Assembly: GCF_013374095.1 (NCBI RefSeq)
Contig: NZ_AP022672.1
Coordinates: forward strand, 3,303,501-3,367,500
DNA length: 64,000 bases
DNA from: Sphingomonas sp. HMP6
GTDB lineage: Bacteria; Pseudomonadota; Alphaproteobacteria; Sphingomonadales; Sphingomonadaceae
Direction of reading: 5' to 3'
The translations under genes were made by a program, and so were the position numbers. Below the pieces are notes generated by a model. It searched no databases. It had not been told where the DNA came from and saw only the letters and a list, made by a program, of their open reading frames with translations. Below are positions 11,940-19,928 of this stretch, piece after piece (position 1 is the stretch's first letter; every line of letters begins with the position of its first letter).

Positions 11940-12129
11940 CCAGATCCTCCGTCCTGATCACCTCGCGGTCGCGCCGTTTCAGCCGCTCATATTCCTTGAA
12001 CGAGAGCATCACGACGCGCGTCGTGCCGTGCCGCGTGATCCCGACCGGACGCTGCATCGCCTCATCGGTGTAGAAACCGAAGCGATTGGCGACATCCTTG
12101 GCCGAGACGGCGAGGAGGGGTTCTGACAT
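11848..12129 (-). CDS. Phd/YefM-type antitoxin
   Basis: A 93-residue protein starting at ATG 12129. The N-terminal segment SAKDVANRFGFYTDEAMQRPVGITRHGTTR and the following VVMLSFKEYERLKRR match the Phd/YefM fold: an N-terminal dimerisation and DNA-binding domain, with a C-terminal tail that covers the toxin. It is the first gene of the pair and overlaps the toxin frame. A TATAAT promoter with a palindrome over its -35 region lies 45-70 bases upstream, which is the arrangement expected for antitoxin autorepression. Confidence 0.85.
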   Translation of the reverse strand: MSEPLLAVSAKDVANRFGFYTDEAMQRPVGITRHGTTRVVMLSFKEYERLKRRDREVIRTEDLDDSTLNAILTAEVSERSKALNYLMDDSEPG

Positions 12130-12172
12130 GGCACAAACTCTCGTGTCGATAGCCGTTGTGGCGATAATAGGG

Positions 12173-12200
12173 ATTATAGTCGAAGTTGCCAATTTGGCAA
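12173..12200 (-). promoter_or_regulatory. Promoter and palindromic operator of the toxin-antitoxin pair
   Basis: On the minus strand, -35 TTGCCA (12200-12195), a 16-base spacer and a perfect -10 TATAAT (12178-12173). A perfect palindrome with 7-base arms, TTGCCAA/TTGGCAA around one central base (12186-12200), covers the -35 and half the spacer. It is a likely binding site for the antitoxin or the toxin-antitoxin complex. Confidence 0.8.
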
Positions 12201-12214
12201 TCCCGTCGGGATAG

Positions 12215-12265
12215 CGTCGCGGCGAAGCCGCGCCGGGGTACCCCACAAAGTAATACTTTGTGGGG
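12215..12265. repeat. Composite palindrome: GCGGC-GCCGC hairpin plus 25-bp perfect palindrome
   Basis: A CGCGGCGAAGCCGCG hairpin is followed after a few bases by CCCCACAAAGTA / TACTTTGTGGGG with a one-base centre (12241-12265). The same two-part arrangement occurs at 12797-12883 and 23286-23363 with unrelated palindrome arms. Between the toxin-antitoxin promoter and the next gene there is otherwise only GC-rich sequence. Confidence 0.8.
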
Positions 12266-12426
12266 ACCCGATCGTCGGTCGCGGCTGCTGGCCGCGCCGG
12301 CCGTCCCGGCGCGCGGCGGGGCCTCGCGATTAGCTCGGCTAATCGCTCGGGCGCGCCGGTAGCTGTCCTACAAACCCCACCCTGCTATATCCTCGCCCCC
12401 TCATCCACCCAATGAGGAGCCGAGCC

Positions 12427-12627
12427 ATGCCCAACCGTCACCCCGACGCCGTCCCGCTCTCCCCGCGGCACGACCACGCGACCGCCTTCACCGCCGCCGA
12501 GCACGAGATCCGCGCGCAGTGGGAGCAACTGGTCGACGCGCGCCTGATCGGCACCACCGCGCCCCTGTCGGACGAAACGCGCGCCGCGATCGCGGCGGCG
12601 GAGCGCACGCTCGGGCTGCGGCGATAG
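12427..12627 (+). CDS. Small hypothetical protein
   Basis: A 66-residue charged, soluble-looking protein. I chose the ATG at 12427 because GAGGAG sits about 8 bases before it; an earlier in-frame ATG at 12412 overlaps that ribosome-binding site. Sequence features are a His/Arg-rich N-terminus (PRHDHATAF), a helical middle (AAEHEIRAQWEQLVDARL) and a C-terminal helix (RAAIAAAERTLGLRR). I do not recognise a family. Codon use is GC-rich and in keeping with the chromosome, so it is probably native rather than part of the accessory patch to its left. Confidence 0.6.
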   Translation: MPNRHPDAVPLSPRHDHATAFTAAEHEIRAQWEQLVDARLIGTTAPLSDETRAAIAAAERTLGLRR

Positions 12628-12796
12628 GGTGCCGATGGTGCGACTCTGGTGTGACTTTACGGGGGCGGGGAGGGTGTCGATGGTGTGACTCGTGTGACGT
12701 TAAGGAATGTGTTTACGCCTAACTTGCCTAAACTTCCGGCGCGCGCGGGCAGGGCGGGATGGTCCTGGATCCCCTGACGTCGGTCGTCGCTTGGGT

Positions 12797-12883
12797 CGCG
12801 CCGCGGCAAAGCCACGTCGTGGAACGGCGCTGCTGGCGCCGTCCGCCGGGCGCGCCGCTCGGCGCGGTGCAGCTTGCTGCACC
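12797..12883. repeat. Composite palindromic element within a 327-base intergenic region
   Basis: The 17-mer CGCGCCGCGGCAAAGCC at 12797-12813 is identical to one at 23286-23302. It is followed by nested inverted repeats ending in GGTGCAGC-TT-GCTGCACC (12866-12883). The rest of the 12628-12954 region holds two imperfect copies of a (C/G)GATGGTGYGACT-type direct repeat near 12630 and 12680, and no gene that I can support. Confidence 0.65.
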
Positions 12884-12954
12884 TTGGCGGCGTGCCGCAA
12901 CCTTTCCCGTCCCCAAGCATTCCACCCCCACAACGATCACGTGGAGGAAACCCA

Positions 12955-13377
12955 ATGCGCACGCTCACGCTCGGCCTGCTGGCCGCAACCGTCGCCCTTG
13001 CTGGCTGTACCGATTATGGCAACGGCCCGGCGCGCGGCTATGACAGCCGCTACGCCCAATATGATTACGACCGGCCCGATCCGGCGTATAATGGCTATGA
13101 TGCGTCGCGCTATTACCGCGAGGACCGTCGCCGCTATCAGGAGCGTCAGCTCAGCGCCAACGACCGCGTCTATCGTGGCAGCGACGGGCGCTATTATTGC
13201 CGTCGCAATGACGGCACGACCGGTCTGGTCGTCGGCGGTATCGCTGGCGGTGCGCTCGGTGCGGCGATTGCACCCGGCGGCTCGGGCTTGCTCGGTGCGC
13301 TGATCGGCGGCGTCGGTGGTGCGCTTGCCGGCCAGGCGATCGATAAGGACGGTCAGCGCGGCGGTCGCTGCCGTTGA
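12955..13377 (+). CDS. Glycine-zipper lipoprotein (17 kDa antigen-like)
   Basis: 140 residues, with the ATG preceded by GGAGGAAA. A lipoprotein signal (lipobox LAGC, Cys at about 18) is followed by a Tyr/Arg/Asp-rich linker and a C-terminal glycine zipper of two membrane-spanning or membrane-inserting segments (GLVVGGIAGGALGAAIAPGG ... GALIGGVGGALAGQAID). This is the Rickettsia 17 kDa surface antigen type of outer-membrane lipoprotein, common in alphaproteobacteria and thought to be structural. The gene stands alone on the plus strand. Confidence 0.85.
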   Translation: MRTLTLGLLAATVALAGCTDYGNGPARGYDSRYAQYDYDRPDPAYNGYDASRYYREDRRRYQERQLSANDRVYRGSDGRYYCRRNDGTTGLVVGGIAGGALGAAIAPGGSGLLGALIGGVGGALAGQAIDKDGQRGGRCR

Positions 13378-13443
13378 TCATCCGGCGGTGCGGTGGCATT
13401 CTGCCCCGCACCGCCTCCTGACCCCCTGAAGCGAGACCGCGCC

Positions 13444-14097
13444 ATGGCAACGCCCCCAGAGCCTCCCAAAGCCCCCAAGGGCGCACAGCCCGCGACGCCC
13501 GCCCCGCGCCGCTCCGCGCGCACGGCCGGCACGGCCAAGGCCCCGTCGCCCAAGCGCGCCGCCAAGCCCGCTGCGCCCAAGCCCGCGGAGGTAAGCGCTG
13601 CATCCACCGCGCCTGCTGCCGCGCCCGCGCCGCAGTCCAAGGCCACCGCGCGTCCCGTTCCCAAGCGCTCGACCACGCGCAAAGCCGTAACCCCCGCGTC
13701 GGCATCGTCGGCCAAGGGCAAGCCTGGTCCCAAGCCCAAGGCGGCGTCTGCTGCCAAGGCCACGGCAAAGGCTCCAGCAAAGTCGGATGCGAAGACGGCG
13801 TCCGGTGTGCGCCGGTCGGTCGCCGCCGCGCTTCCCACAGTGGCCCCCCGCACGGCCTGGTCCCTCGGCGCCGTTGCGCTTGCCGCCGGAGCCGGGATTG
13901 CCGCCTTCCTCACGCGCGGCCGGATCATGGCGTTGCTCAACGGCAAGGCGGATGAGGGTCATGTGCCGACCGATCTGCTCGATCCAAACCGTAACGCCGA
14001 CGACCGCGCCGTCGCGGATTTTCGTCCCAACATGTCTGCGCCAATGACGGCAGCGGAACGCGAGGCGCTGCGCCCGCCGCCCGGTCTGCCGAACTAA
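13444..14097 (+). CDS. Ala/Pro/Lys-rich protein with one membrane segment
   Basis: A 217-residue protein. The first 140 residues are low-complexity Ala, Pro, Lys and Ser, resembling histone H1-like tails. A single hydrophobic helix (SLGAVALAAGAGIAAFLT) follows near residue 150, then a short acidic C-terminal tail with PPGLPN at the end. There is no signal peptide, so the basic tail is probably cytoplasmic or on the cytoplasmic side of the inner membrane, where it could contact nucleic acid. No known family is recognised. It precedes hslV but has no clear functional link to it. Confidence 0.7.
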   Translation: MATPPEPPKAPKGAQPATPAPRRSARTAGTAKAPSPKRAAKPAAPKPAEVSAASTAPAAAPAPQSKATARPVPKRSTTRKAVTPASASSAKGKPGPKPKAASAAKATAKAPAKSDAKTASGVRRSVAAALPTVAPRTAWSLGAVALAAGAGIAAFLTRGRIMALLNGKADEGHVPTDLLDPNRNADDRAVADFRPNMSAPMTAAEREALRPPPGLPN

Positions 14098-14154
14098 CCT
14101 GCGATCCTACAGGGTGGATTGCACGCCCGCCCTTGCGCACCCATATCGCCTGAC

Positions 14155-14718
14155 ATGAGCGAGAACAAAATGGTGTGGCACGGCACCACGATCCTGTCCG
14201 TGCGCAAGAATGGCCGTGTCGTCGTCGCCGGAGACGGCCAGGTGACGCAGGGCCAGACGGTGATGAAGCCCAATGCGAAGAAGGTGCGGCGGCTCGGCGA
14301 CGGGTCGGTGATCGGCGGGTTCGCCGGCGCGACCGCCGATGCCTTCACGCTGTTCGAGCGGCTGGAACGCAAGCTGGAGCAGCATCACGGCCAATTGCTG
14401 CGTGCCGCGGTCGAGCTGGCGAAGGACTGGCGCACCGACAAATACCTCCGCAATCTGGAGGCGATGATGATCGTCGCCGACAAGGACGTGACGCTGATCC
14501 TGACGGGGACTGGCGACGTGCTGGAGCCGGAAGGCGGGCCCAATGGCACGGTCGCCGCGATCGGTTCGGGCGGGAATTTCGCCTTGTCGGCGGCGCGCGC
14601 GCTGTCCGATTACGAAGCCGATGCCGAGACGATCTGCCGCAAGGCGATGGGCATCGCGGCCGAGCTATGCGTCTACACCAACGACCGGCTGACGGTCGAA
14701 AGCCTCGAAGCCTCCTGA
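14155..14718 (+). CDS. hslV: ATP-dependent protease subunit HslV
   Basis: The 187-residue peptidase subunit of the HslUV (ClpYQ) heat-shock protease. The catalytic threonine is in [13 protein letters not shown], exposed after removal of a short propeptide of about 10 residues, as is usual in alphaproteobacteria. [29 protein letters not shown] and the [15 protein letters not shown] segment are family hallmarks. Upstream starts exist, but the ATG at 14155 gives the normal length. HslU follows 130 bases later, separated by an inserted palindromic element. Confidence 0.97.
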   Translation: MSENKMVWHGTTILSVRKNGRVVVAGDGQVTQGQTVMKPNAKKVRRLGDGSVIGGFAGATADAFTLFERLERKLEQHHGQLLRAAVELAKDWRTDKYLRNLEAMMIVADKDVTLILTGTGDVLEPEGGPNGTVAAIGSGGNFALSAARALSDYEADAETICRKAMGIAAELCVYTNDRLTVESLEAS

Positions 14719-14724
14719 TTTCCT

Positions 14725-14835
14725 CCCCTCCCGCTTGCGGGAGGGGATTGAGGGGTGGGCGCGCGCTCTCCCCGAAACGCAATCGCTCGCGGATGAAGCG
14801 AGCCCACCCCCGACCCCTCCCGCCAGCGGGAGGGG
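14725..14835 (+). repeat. Double-hairpin palindromic element between hslV and hslU (copy 2)
   Basis: 111 bp with the same 5' hairpin as copies 1 and 3 (CCCCTCCCGC, TT loop, GCGGGAGGGG) and a 3' hairpin with a CA loop. The inner arms pair as GGGGTGGGC / GCCCACCCC. The right end runs into GGGGGGAAGAAGAG, which is the ribosome-binding region of hslU. Confidence 0.95.
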
Positions 14836-14848
14836 GGAAGAAGAGAAA

Positions 14849-16144
14849 ATGAACGACGCCCTCACCCCCAAAGCCATCGTCCGCGCGCTCGACGAGCACA
14901 TCATCGGCCAGCAGGACGCCAAACGCGCGGTCGCGGTCGCGATGCGCAACCGCTGGCGTCGGCAGCAGCTCTCGCCCGATCTGCGCGACGAGGTTTCCCC
15001 GAAGAACATCCTGATGATCGGGCCGACCGGTTGCGGCAAGACCGAGATCAGCCGTCGTCTGGCCAAGCTCGCCGATGCGCCCTTCATCAAGGTCGAGGCG
15101 ACCAAATTCACCGAAGTCGGCTATGTCGGCCGCGACGTCGAACAGATTGCGCGCGATCTGGTCGAGGAAGCGATCCGGCTGGAGAAGGATCGCCGCCGCG
15201 TCGCCGTGAAGGACAAAGCCGAGGAAGCCGCGATGACGCGGCTGCTCGATGCGCTGACCGGCAAGGGCGCCAGCGAGGCGACGCGCGAAGCCTTCCGCCA
15301 GCGGCTGCACGACGGCCATCTGCGCGATACCGAGATCGAGATCGAACTCGAAGCCGCACCGCAAATGCCCTTCGACGTTCCCGGCGGCGGCGCACAGATG
15401 ATCAACCTCAGCGAGATGATGGGCAAGGCGTTCGGGCAGGGCCAGCTCAAGCGTCGCAAGCTCACCGTCCCCGCCGCGTGGGACAAGCTCGTCGAGGAGG
15501 AAGCCGACAAGCGCCTCGATCAGGACGAAGTATCCCGCATGGCGCTCGCCGATGCCGAGGCCAACGGTATCGTCTTCCTCGACGAGATCGACAAGATCGC
15601 GGTCAGCGACGTGCGCGGCGGATCGGTCAGCCGTGAGGGCGTGCAGCGCGATCTGCTGCCGTTGATCGAGGGCACGACCGTCGCGACCAAATATGGCCCG
15701 ATGAAGACCGACCATATCCTGTTCATCGCCAGCGGCGCGTTCCACGTCGCCAAGCCGAGCGACCTGTTGCCAGAGCTCCAGGGCCGCCTGCCGATCCGTG
15801 TCGAGCTGAAGGCGCTGACCGAGGACGATTTCGTCGCGATCCTCAGCGACACCAAGGCCTCACTGACGCAGCAATATGTCGCGCTGATCGCGACCGAGAA
15901 TGTCGGTGTCGAGTTCACCGTCGATGGCATCCGCGCGGTCGCGAAGATCGCCGCCGAAGTGAATGGCGAGATCGAGAATATCGGCGCGCGGCGGTTGCAG
16001 ACGGTGATGGAAAAGCTGCTCGAAGACGTCAGCTTCAATGCCGAGGACCGCGGCGGGGAGACGGTTGTCGTCGACGCCGCTTATGTCGAGACGCATCTGG
16101 CAAGCATCGCGCGCAACACCGATCTCAGCCGGTTCGTGCTCTAG
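14849..16144 (+). CDS. hslU: ATP-dependent protease ATPase subunit HslU
   Basis: A 431-residue AAA+ unfoldase that feeds substrates to HslV. It has Walker [10 protein letters not shown] near residue 58, an I-domain of about 140 residues, Walker [12 protein letters not shown], sensor [15 protein letters not shown], and the C-terminal tail ending SRFVL that docks into HslV. I chose the start [11 protein letters not shown]; the frame is open further upstream, but only because it runs through the palindromic element. The stop codon overlaps the convergent gene by 4 bases. Confidence 0.97.
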   Translation: MNDALTPKAIVRALDEHIIGQQDAKRAVAVAMRNRWRRQQLSPDLRDEVSPKNILMIGPTGCGKTEISRRLAKLADAPFIKVEATKFTEVGYVGRDVEQIARDLVEEAIRLEKDRRRVAVKDKAEEAAMTRLLDALTGKGASEATREAFRQRLHDGHLRDTEIEIELEAAPQMPFDVPGGGAQMINLSEMMGKAFGQGQLKRRKLTVPAAWDKLVEEEADKRLDQDEVSRMALADAEANGIVFLDEIDKIAVSDVRGGSVSREGVQRDLLPLIEGTTVATKYGPMKTDHILFIASGAFHVAKPSDLLPELQGRLPIRVELKALTEDDFVAILSDTKASLTQQYVALIATENVGVEFTVDGIRAVAKIAAEVNGEIENIGARRLQTVMEKLLEDVSFNAEDRGGETVVVDAAYVETHLASIARNTDLSRFVL

Positions 16145-16530
16145 CGGGTCGCCGCCGCCGGAGCCGCCACCCGGTCCCACGGCACGAAATTGCCCAACCG
16201 ACAGCGCGGCCCAGCGATCCCGCCGCCGCCGCGCTGGAGCGTGTAGAATTGGTCGTTGCGGCACAATTGCCCGCCGAACACCTCGGTGACGATCAGCGCG
16301 TCGCTGTTGAGGCCGGGGCAGGCATCGGGCAGATCGTTACGCCACACCCGCGCCCCGTCCTGGTAAAGCAAAATCCGGTTGCCGATTACTCGCGGTGTCG
16401 AAATCCGGCTGTTCGACAGGCACGTTTCGGGCTTGCCCGGCACCCGCCCGGCAAGCGCGCGGTCGAGATCCTTGCTGTCCGACCCGGTCATCGCGCCAAG
16501 CGCCGCGACCAAGCCGAGCGCGCGGATCAT
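16141..16530 (-). CDS. Secreted hypothetical protein, paralogue of its upstream neighbour
   Basis: 129 residues with an N-terminal hydrophobic export signal. It shares a pattern with the adjacent upstream gene: a Cys-Leu/Ile-Ser motif, R(V/I)..(N/D).ILY..G, N/M(D/R)...C.GL..(D/G)DA, F..Q(L/F)CR.D, and a terminal G-FVP(W/Y). Four conserved cysteines could form two disulfides in the periplasm. The pattern recalls small DUF6491-like proteins, but I am not certain of the family. Its ATG overlaps the TGA of the upstream paralogue, so the pair is translationally coupled and probably arose by tandem duplication. Confidence 0.75.
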   Translation of the reverse strand: MIRALGLVAALGAMTGSDSKDLDRALAGRVPGKPETCLSNSRISTPRVIGNRILLYQDGARVWRNDLPDACPGLNSDALIVTEVFGGQLCRNDQFYTLQRGGGGIAGPRCRLGNFVPWDRVAAPAAATR

Positions 16531-16934
16531 GGCTTGCGGTAGGGGACGAAGTCACCAAAGATGCAACTGCCACTTTGCACGCTGCTGACCAGATCGATTG
16601 TCCGGACGATGTCGCCGCGGCAAAATTGGCTGCTAAAGGTGGTCGTCACGATCGCATCACCACGCCGCAGCCCGAAACATCCACCGCCGGTGTCGGTCCG
16701 CATGATGTCGTTGCGGCCGTTTTTGTACAGGATCGTGTCGCCCACCCGGGTGCTTTCGCGATAGCGGACGGGACTGATGCACGACTGCGGCTTCCCCGCG
16801 ACGAGCCCGGCCAATTGCTTGTCGAGATCGATCTTGTCCCTTGCATCCTGCCGCGCCTGATACCCCTTGGTATCGGCCGAAAGGGCGGAAGCGCCGCCAA
16901 GCAACAGGATTGCGGGAAGAATGAATCGGTACAT
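16527..16934 (-). CDS. Secreted hypothetical protein, first of a tandem pair
   Basis: 135 residues with a clear signal peptide (FILPAILLLGGASALSADT). The mature part contains CISPVRYRESTRVGDTILY, a GGCFGLRRGDAIVTTTF segment and FCRGDIVRTIDL, ending [14 protein letters not shown], and so shows the same cysteine spacing as the following gene. The start is the ATG at 16934, since the longer upstream frame adds no plausible leader. The function is unknown. It lies downstream of gloB on the same strand, with 54 bases between them. Confidence 0.75.
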   Translation of the reverse strand: MYRFILPAILLLGGASALSADTKGYQARQDARDKIDLDKQLAGLVAGKPQSCISPVRYRESTRVGDTILYKNGRNDIMRTDTGGGCFGLRRGDAIVTTTFSSQFCRGDIVRTIDLVSSVQSGSCIFGDFVPYRKP

Positions 16935-16988
16935 GCTACGCGTCCTTTTCAAAGCGTCTGCCCCACCTGCCTTATACCGCATCCGCCG

Positions 16989-17717
16989 CTAGAAAACATC
17001 CTTCGCCGCACGCCGTTCGGCAAGCTGTTCGGCCGAGGACGCGCGCAGGAAGGGATTGGTGGCCAGCTCCAGCGCGATCGTCGTGGGCACGGTCGGCTCG
17101 CCCGCCGCACGCTTGGCGTCTACGTCGCTCATCCGCTCGGTAACCGCGGCATTGTCGGGCTCGGCCGCCGCGGCATAGCGCCCATTCGACTGGGTATATT
17201 CGTGCGCGCAATACACGATCGTCTCGGGGGGCAAAGTCGCCAGGCGCTGCATATTGGCATACATCTGCGCGGGGCCACCCTCGAACAATCGGCCGCAGCC
17301 CATCGCGAAGAGCGTGTCGCCGCTGAACAGCGCGGCATCGTCGGCCATGTGGAAGACGATGTGCCCGGCGGTGTGACCCGGTGTCTCCATTACGGTCGCG
17401 ACATGCGCGCCGATGCGCACCGTGTCGCCCTCGCGCAGGGCCACGTCGAGTGTCGGGATCTTCTCCGCTTCGGCGGCGGGGCCGCTGACCGTTGCGCCGA
17501 GCGCCTTGATCGCGGCATTGCCGTCGGTGTGATCGGGGTGCCAGTGCGTGTTCCAGATCTGCGAGATCTTCCAGCCTCGCGCCTCGGCTTCGGCTAGAAC
17601 CGGTGCCGCCTCGCTCGGATCGACCACGATCGTCTCGTTCGATGCGGGATCATGCACCAGCCAGACATAATTGTCGCTCAGCGCCGGGATGCGGACGATT
17701 TCGAGGTTGCTTGGCAT
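16989..17717 (-). CDS. gloB: Hydroxyacylglutathione hydrolase (glyoxalase II)
   Basis: A 242-residue metallo-beta-lactamase-fold enzyme that hydrolyses S-D-lactoylglutathione to D-lactate and glutathione. The metal motif is THWHPDHTDG near residue 55, with further ligands in METPGHTAGH and LFSGDTLFAMGCGRLFEG, and the glutathione-binding C-terminal part AHEYTQSNGRYA. The start ATG overlaps the TAA of the upstream glyoxalase-I-like gene (TAATG), so both steps of methylglyoxal detoxification appear to be translated from one message. Confidence 0.93.
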   Translation of the reverse strand: MPSNLEIVRIPALSDNYVWLVHDPASNETIVVDPSEAAPVLAEAEARGWKISQIWNTHWHPDHTDGNAAIKALGATVSGPAAEAEKIPTLDVALREGDTVRIGAHVATVMETPGHTAGHIVFHMADDAALFSGDTLFAMGCGRLFEGGPAQMYANMQRLATLPPETIVYCAHEYTQSNGRYAAAAEPDNAAVTERMSDVDAKRAAGEPTVPTTIALELATNPFLRASSAEQLAERRAAKDVF

Positions 17718-18169
17718 TACCATTCCCCCACATTGGGCATCGACACCCATGGTTCCGCTGGCGCGAGCGCCGGGCCGTCCTGCAGCAATTCGATCGAGAT
17801 CAGGTCGGGCGTGCGGACGAACGCCATATTGCCGTCGCGCGGCGGGCGGTTGATCGTCACGCCGCCGTCCATCAACCGCTGGCAGGTCTCGTAGATATCA
17901 TCGACATAATAGGCCAGATGCCCGAAATTGCGGCCGCCGGTATAGACTTCGGCGGGCTGTCCCTCGGCCGGCCAATTATAGGTCAGCTCGACTTCGGCGC
18001 TGGCGCGCTGGCCTGGCGCGGTCATGTCTTCAGGCGTCGCGAGGAAGATCAGCGTGAAGCGCCCCGCCGTGCTTTCCATGCGCCGCACCTCTTCAAGCCC
18101 AAGCAGCTTGAAGAACGCAACCGTCGCGTCGGGATCGGTCACGCGGATCATCGTGTGGAGGTATTTCAT
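17717..18169 (-). CDS. VOC-family lactoylglutathione lyase (glyoxalase I-like)
   Basis: 150 residues with two beta-alpha-beta-beta-beta VOC modules. [20 protein letters not shown] opens the first; VELTYNW ends it with a candidate metal Glu; [17 protein letters not shown] and ISIELLQDG form the second with further His and Glu ligands. This is the standard H/Q-E-H-E pattern of glyoxalase I, which isomerises the glutathione-methylglyoxal hemithioacetal. Coupling to gloB supports the role. The last 12 residues beyond the second module are not typical. Confidence 0.85.
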   Translation of the reverse strand: MKYLHTMIRVTDPDATVAFFKLLGLEEVRRMESTAGRFTLIFLATPEDMTAPGQRASAEVELTYNWPAEGQPAEVYTGGRNFGHLAYYVDDIYETCQRLMDGGVTINRPPRDGNMAFVRTPDLISIELLQDGPALAPAEPWVSMPNVGEW

Positions 18170-18265
18170 CAGTCACGCGGCTCCTGTCGGCAGTCATGGT
18201 GCAGATAGGCGCAGCGGCGGTCTCACGCCAGTGCGATGGCGCGATCGGACGATATCAAAAAGCGA

Positions 18266-19009
18266 TTATGGCTTGGCGTCGAACTGCTTGAGCGCTGCCG
18301 CTGCCGCCTTTCCCGCCGCGCTGTCTGGCCGCAGCGTCACCGCTTCGCGCCACGCCGCACGCGCGCCAGCCTCGTCACCCGCCAGCGCAGCGATGTTGCC
18401 GGCTTCGAGTTGCACCGCCGGATCGTCCGCGCCCAGGCGCAGCGCCTCGGCAATGTCAGTTTTCGCGCGCACCACCTGCTGTTCGCGCCGTGCGAGCGTT
18501 GCCGAGAGCAGCCACGCCAGCGGATCGGCCGGAACTTCGGTCAGCGCCCGATCGAGATCGTCGCGTGCCCCCTCTGGATCGTTGCTCGCGACCATCGCCC
18601 GCGCGCGGTCGAGATGCGCCTCGCCCAGCGGCAGGCCTTTCAGCGTCCCGCCCGAGATTGCCGCATCGAGCGCGCTTCGTGCCTTGGCCGCGTCGCCAGC
18701 TGCAAGCCAGGCGTTCCCCGCCTGCGCCCAGTAATTGGCATCGCGCGTATCGCCGGCCTTTTCGGCGGCGCGCGCAGCGCTTTCGAACGATGCGGCCGCC
18801 GCCGACCAGCGCGCTTCATTGGCATAGGCCATGCCGAGGCACTGGCTGGCGAAGAAGCTGCCGCCCGCCAATTGCCATTGGCCCGCTTCGGCTTCGGCGG
18901 CAGTCGGATCGCTTTTCGCGCGGTCGAGGCAGCGTTCGTAACGATCCGCGACCGGCGCGGGCGGGCCGACCGCGGTGGCGGCCTGGGCGAGCAAGAACAA
19001 CAGGATCAT
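18266..19009 (-). CDS. Periplasmic or membrane-anchored TPR protein
   Basis: 247 residues with an N-terminal hydrophobic segment (MILLFLLAQAATAVG), probably a signal peptide, and then five or so TPR-like helical pairs rich in Ala (for example NYWAQAGNAWLAAGDAAKARSALDAAI and AVQLEAGNIAALAGDEAGA). No catalytic motif is visible, so it is probably a protein-interaction scaffold. Its ATG overlaps the TGA of the upstream alpha/beta hydrolase gene by 4 bases, which points to one operon. Confidence 0.8.
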   Translation of the reverse strand: MILLFLLAQAATAVGPPAPVADRYERCLDRAKSDPTAAEAEAGQWQLAGGSFFASQCLGMAYANEARWSAAAASFESAARAAEKAGDTRDANYWAQAGNAWLAAGDAAKARSALDAAISGGTLKGLPLGEAHLDRARAMVASNDPEGARDDLDRALTEVPADPLAWLLSATLARREQQVVRAKTDIAEALRLGADDPAVQLEAGNIAALAGDEAGARAAWREAVTLRPDSAAGKAAAAALKQFDAKP

Positions 19010-19740
19010 AAGGCGCGCATCACATCCTCTAGTGCCGCGATCAGCGCGGCGAGGTCCGCATCGCGCGACAGGCGGTGGTCACCGTCCTTGATCAACTGCA
19101 CCTGCACATTGGCTGAACGCAGCAATTCGGCCAGCCGGACGGCGCGGTTCCACGGCACGTCGGTATCCGCCATGCCCTGCAGCAACCGCACCGGCACATC
19201 GATCGGGAGCCCGGTAAACATCACGCGATTGGCCTCGCCCGATTGCCAGAAGGCGCGGGTGTAGACCATCGGTAGATCGGCATAGCGTCCGACCCGTTCG
19301 AGCCGCCCGTCGGAGAGCAGCGTCAATTTCTCCTCCACGCTGAAGCCCCAGTCGGTGAAATCGGGCGCGGGCGCGATGCCGACGAGTCCGGCGACCTGCT
19401 CCGGCCGGTCGCGCGCGACCAGCAGCATCAGCCATCCGCCCATCGATGATCCGACCAGTACCGCCGGCCCATCGACCAGTTCATCGAGCATCGTCACGAC
19501 ATCATCGCGCCAACCAGCAAGTGTCTGTTCCTCGAACGCGCCCTCGCTATGGCCGCATCCGCCATAATCGAAGCGGAGGTACGCGCGACCCGTCCGCTTG
19601 GCCCACGCCTCCAGCGCCAGCGCCTTGGTGCCCTCCATGTCCGAGCCATAGCCGGGCAGGAACACGACCGTGGGGCCGGTGCCGGGGGTCTTGTGATAGG
19701 CGAGGGCGGGGCGGGGCGGGGGCGCGGGGGTGTCGGTCAT
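19006..19740 (-). CDS. Alpha/beta hydrolase (ABHD10-like)
   Basis: A 244-residue cytoplasmic serine hydrolase. It has the oxyanion segment VVFLPGYGSDMEGTKA, YLRFDYGGCGHSEG, the nucleophile elbow VGSSMGGWLM with Ser at about 98, a late Asp in GMADTDVPWN, and the catalytic His in IKDGDHRLSR. The spacing resembles the ABHD10/palmitoyl-thioesterase-like group, so an esterase or deacylase role is likely; the substrate is unknown. It is first in an operon with the TPR protein. Confidence 0.88.
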   Translation of the reverse strand: MTDTPAPPPRPALAYHKTPGTGPTVVFLPGYGSDMEGTKALALEAWAKRTGRAYLRFDYGGCGHSEGAFEEQTLAGWRDDVVTMLDELVDGPAVLVGSSMGGWLMLLVARDRPEQVAGLVGIAPAPDFTDWGFSVEEKLTLLSDGRLERVGRYADLPMVYTRAFWQSGEANRVMFTGLPIDVPVRLLQGMADTDVPWNRAVRLAELLRSANVQVQLIKDGDHRLSRDADLAALIAALEDVMRAL

Positions 19741-19805
19741 GCCCTCGACTTAGCGCGCGGGGCAGGGGCGGGGAAGCAGCCAATAGCCCCTGCACCACCC
19801 CTCAA

Positions 19806-19910
19806 CCACCCCGGCGCAAGCCGGGGCCCTGTTGCGGAGGTTTATCAGATAAAGCGCTGCGCTCGCCCGATACTGCTCCGCAACTGGGCCCCGGCCTTTC
19901 GCCGGGGTGG
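19806..19910. repeat. REP-like inverted pair (CCGGGG family)
   Basis: Two hairpins in opposite orientation: CACCCCGGC-GCAA-GCCGGGG (19808-19827) and GGCCCCGGC-CTTTC-GCCGGGGTGG (19887-19910). Together they form a BIME-like inverted repeat between the two alpha/beta hydrolase genes. It is the same family as 61412-61517. Confidence 0.85.
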
Positions 19911-19928
19911 CGCGAAAAAGTGAAACCG

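Noticed and set aside
14735..14848. Upstream extension of HslU (about 38 residues)
   Set aside because: It is a translation of the palindromic element; the conserved protein begins MNDALTPK.
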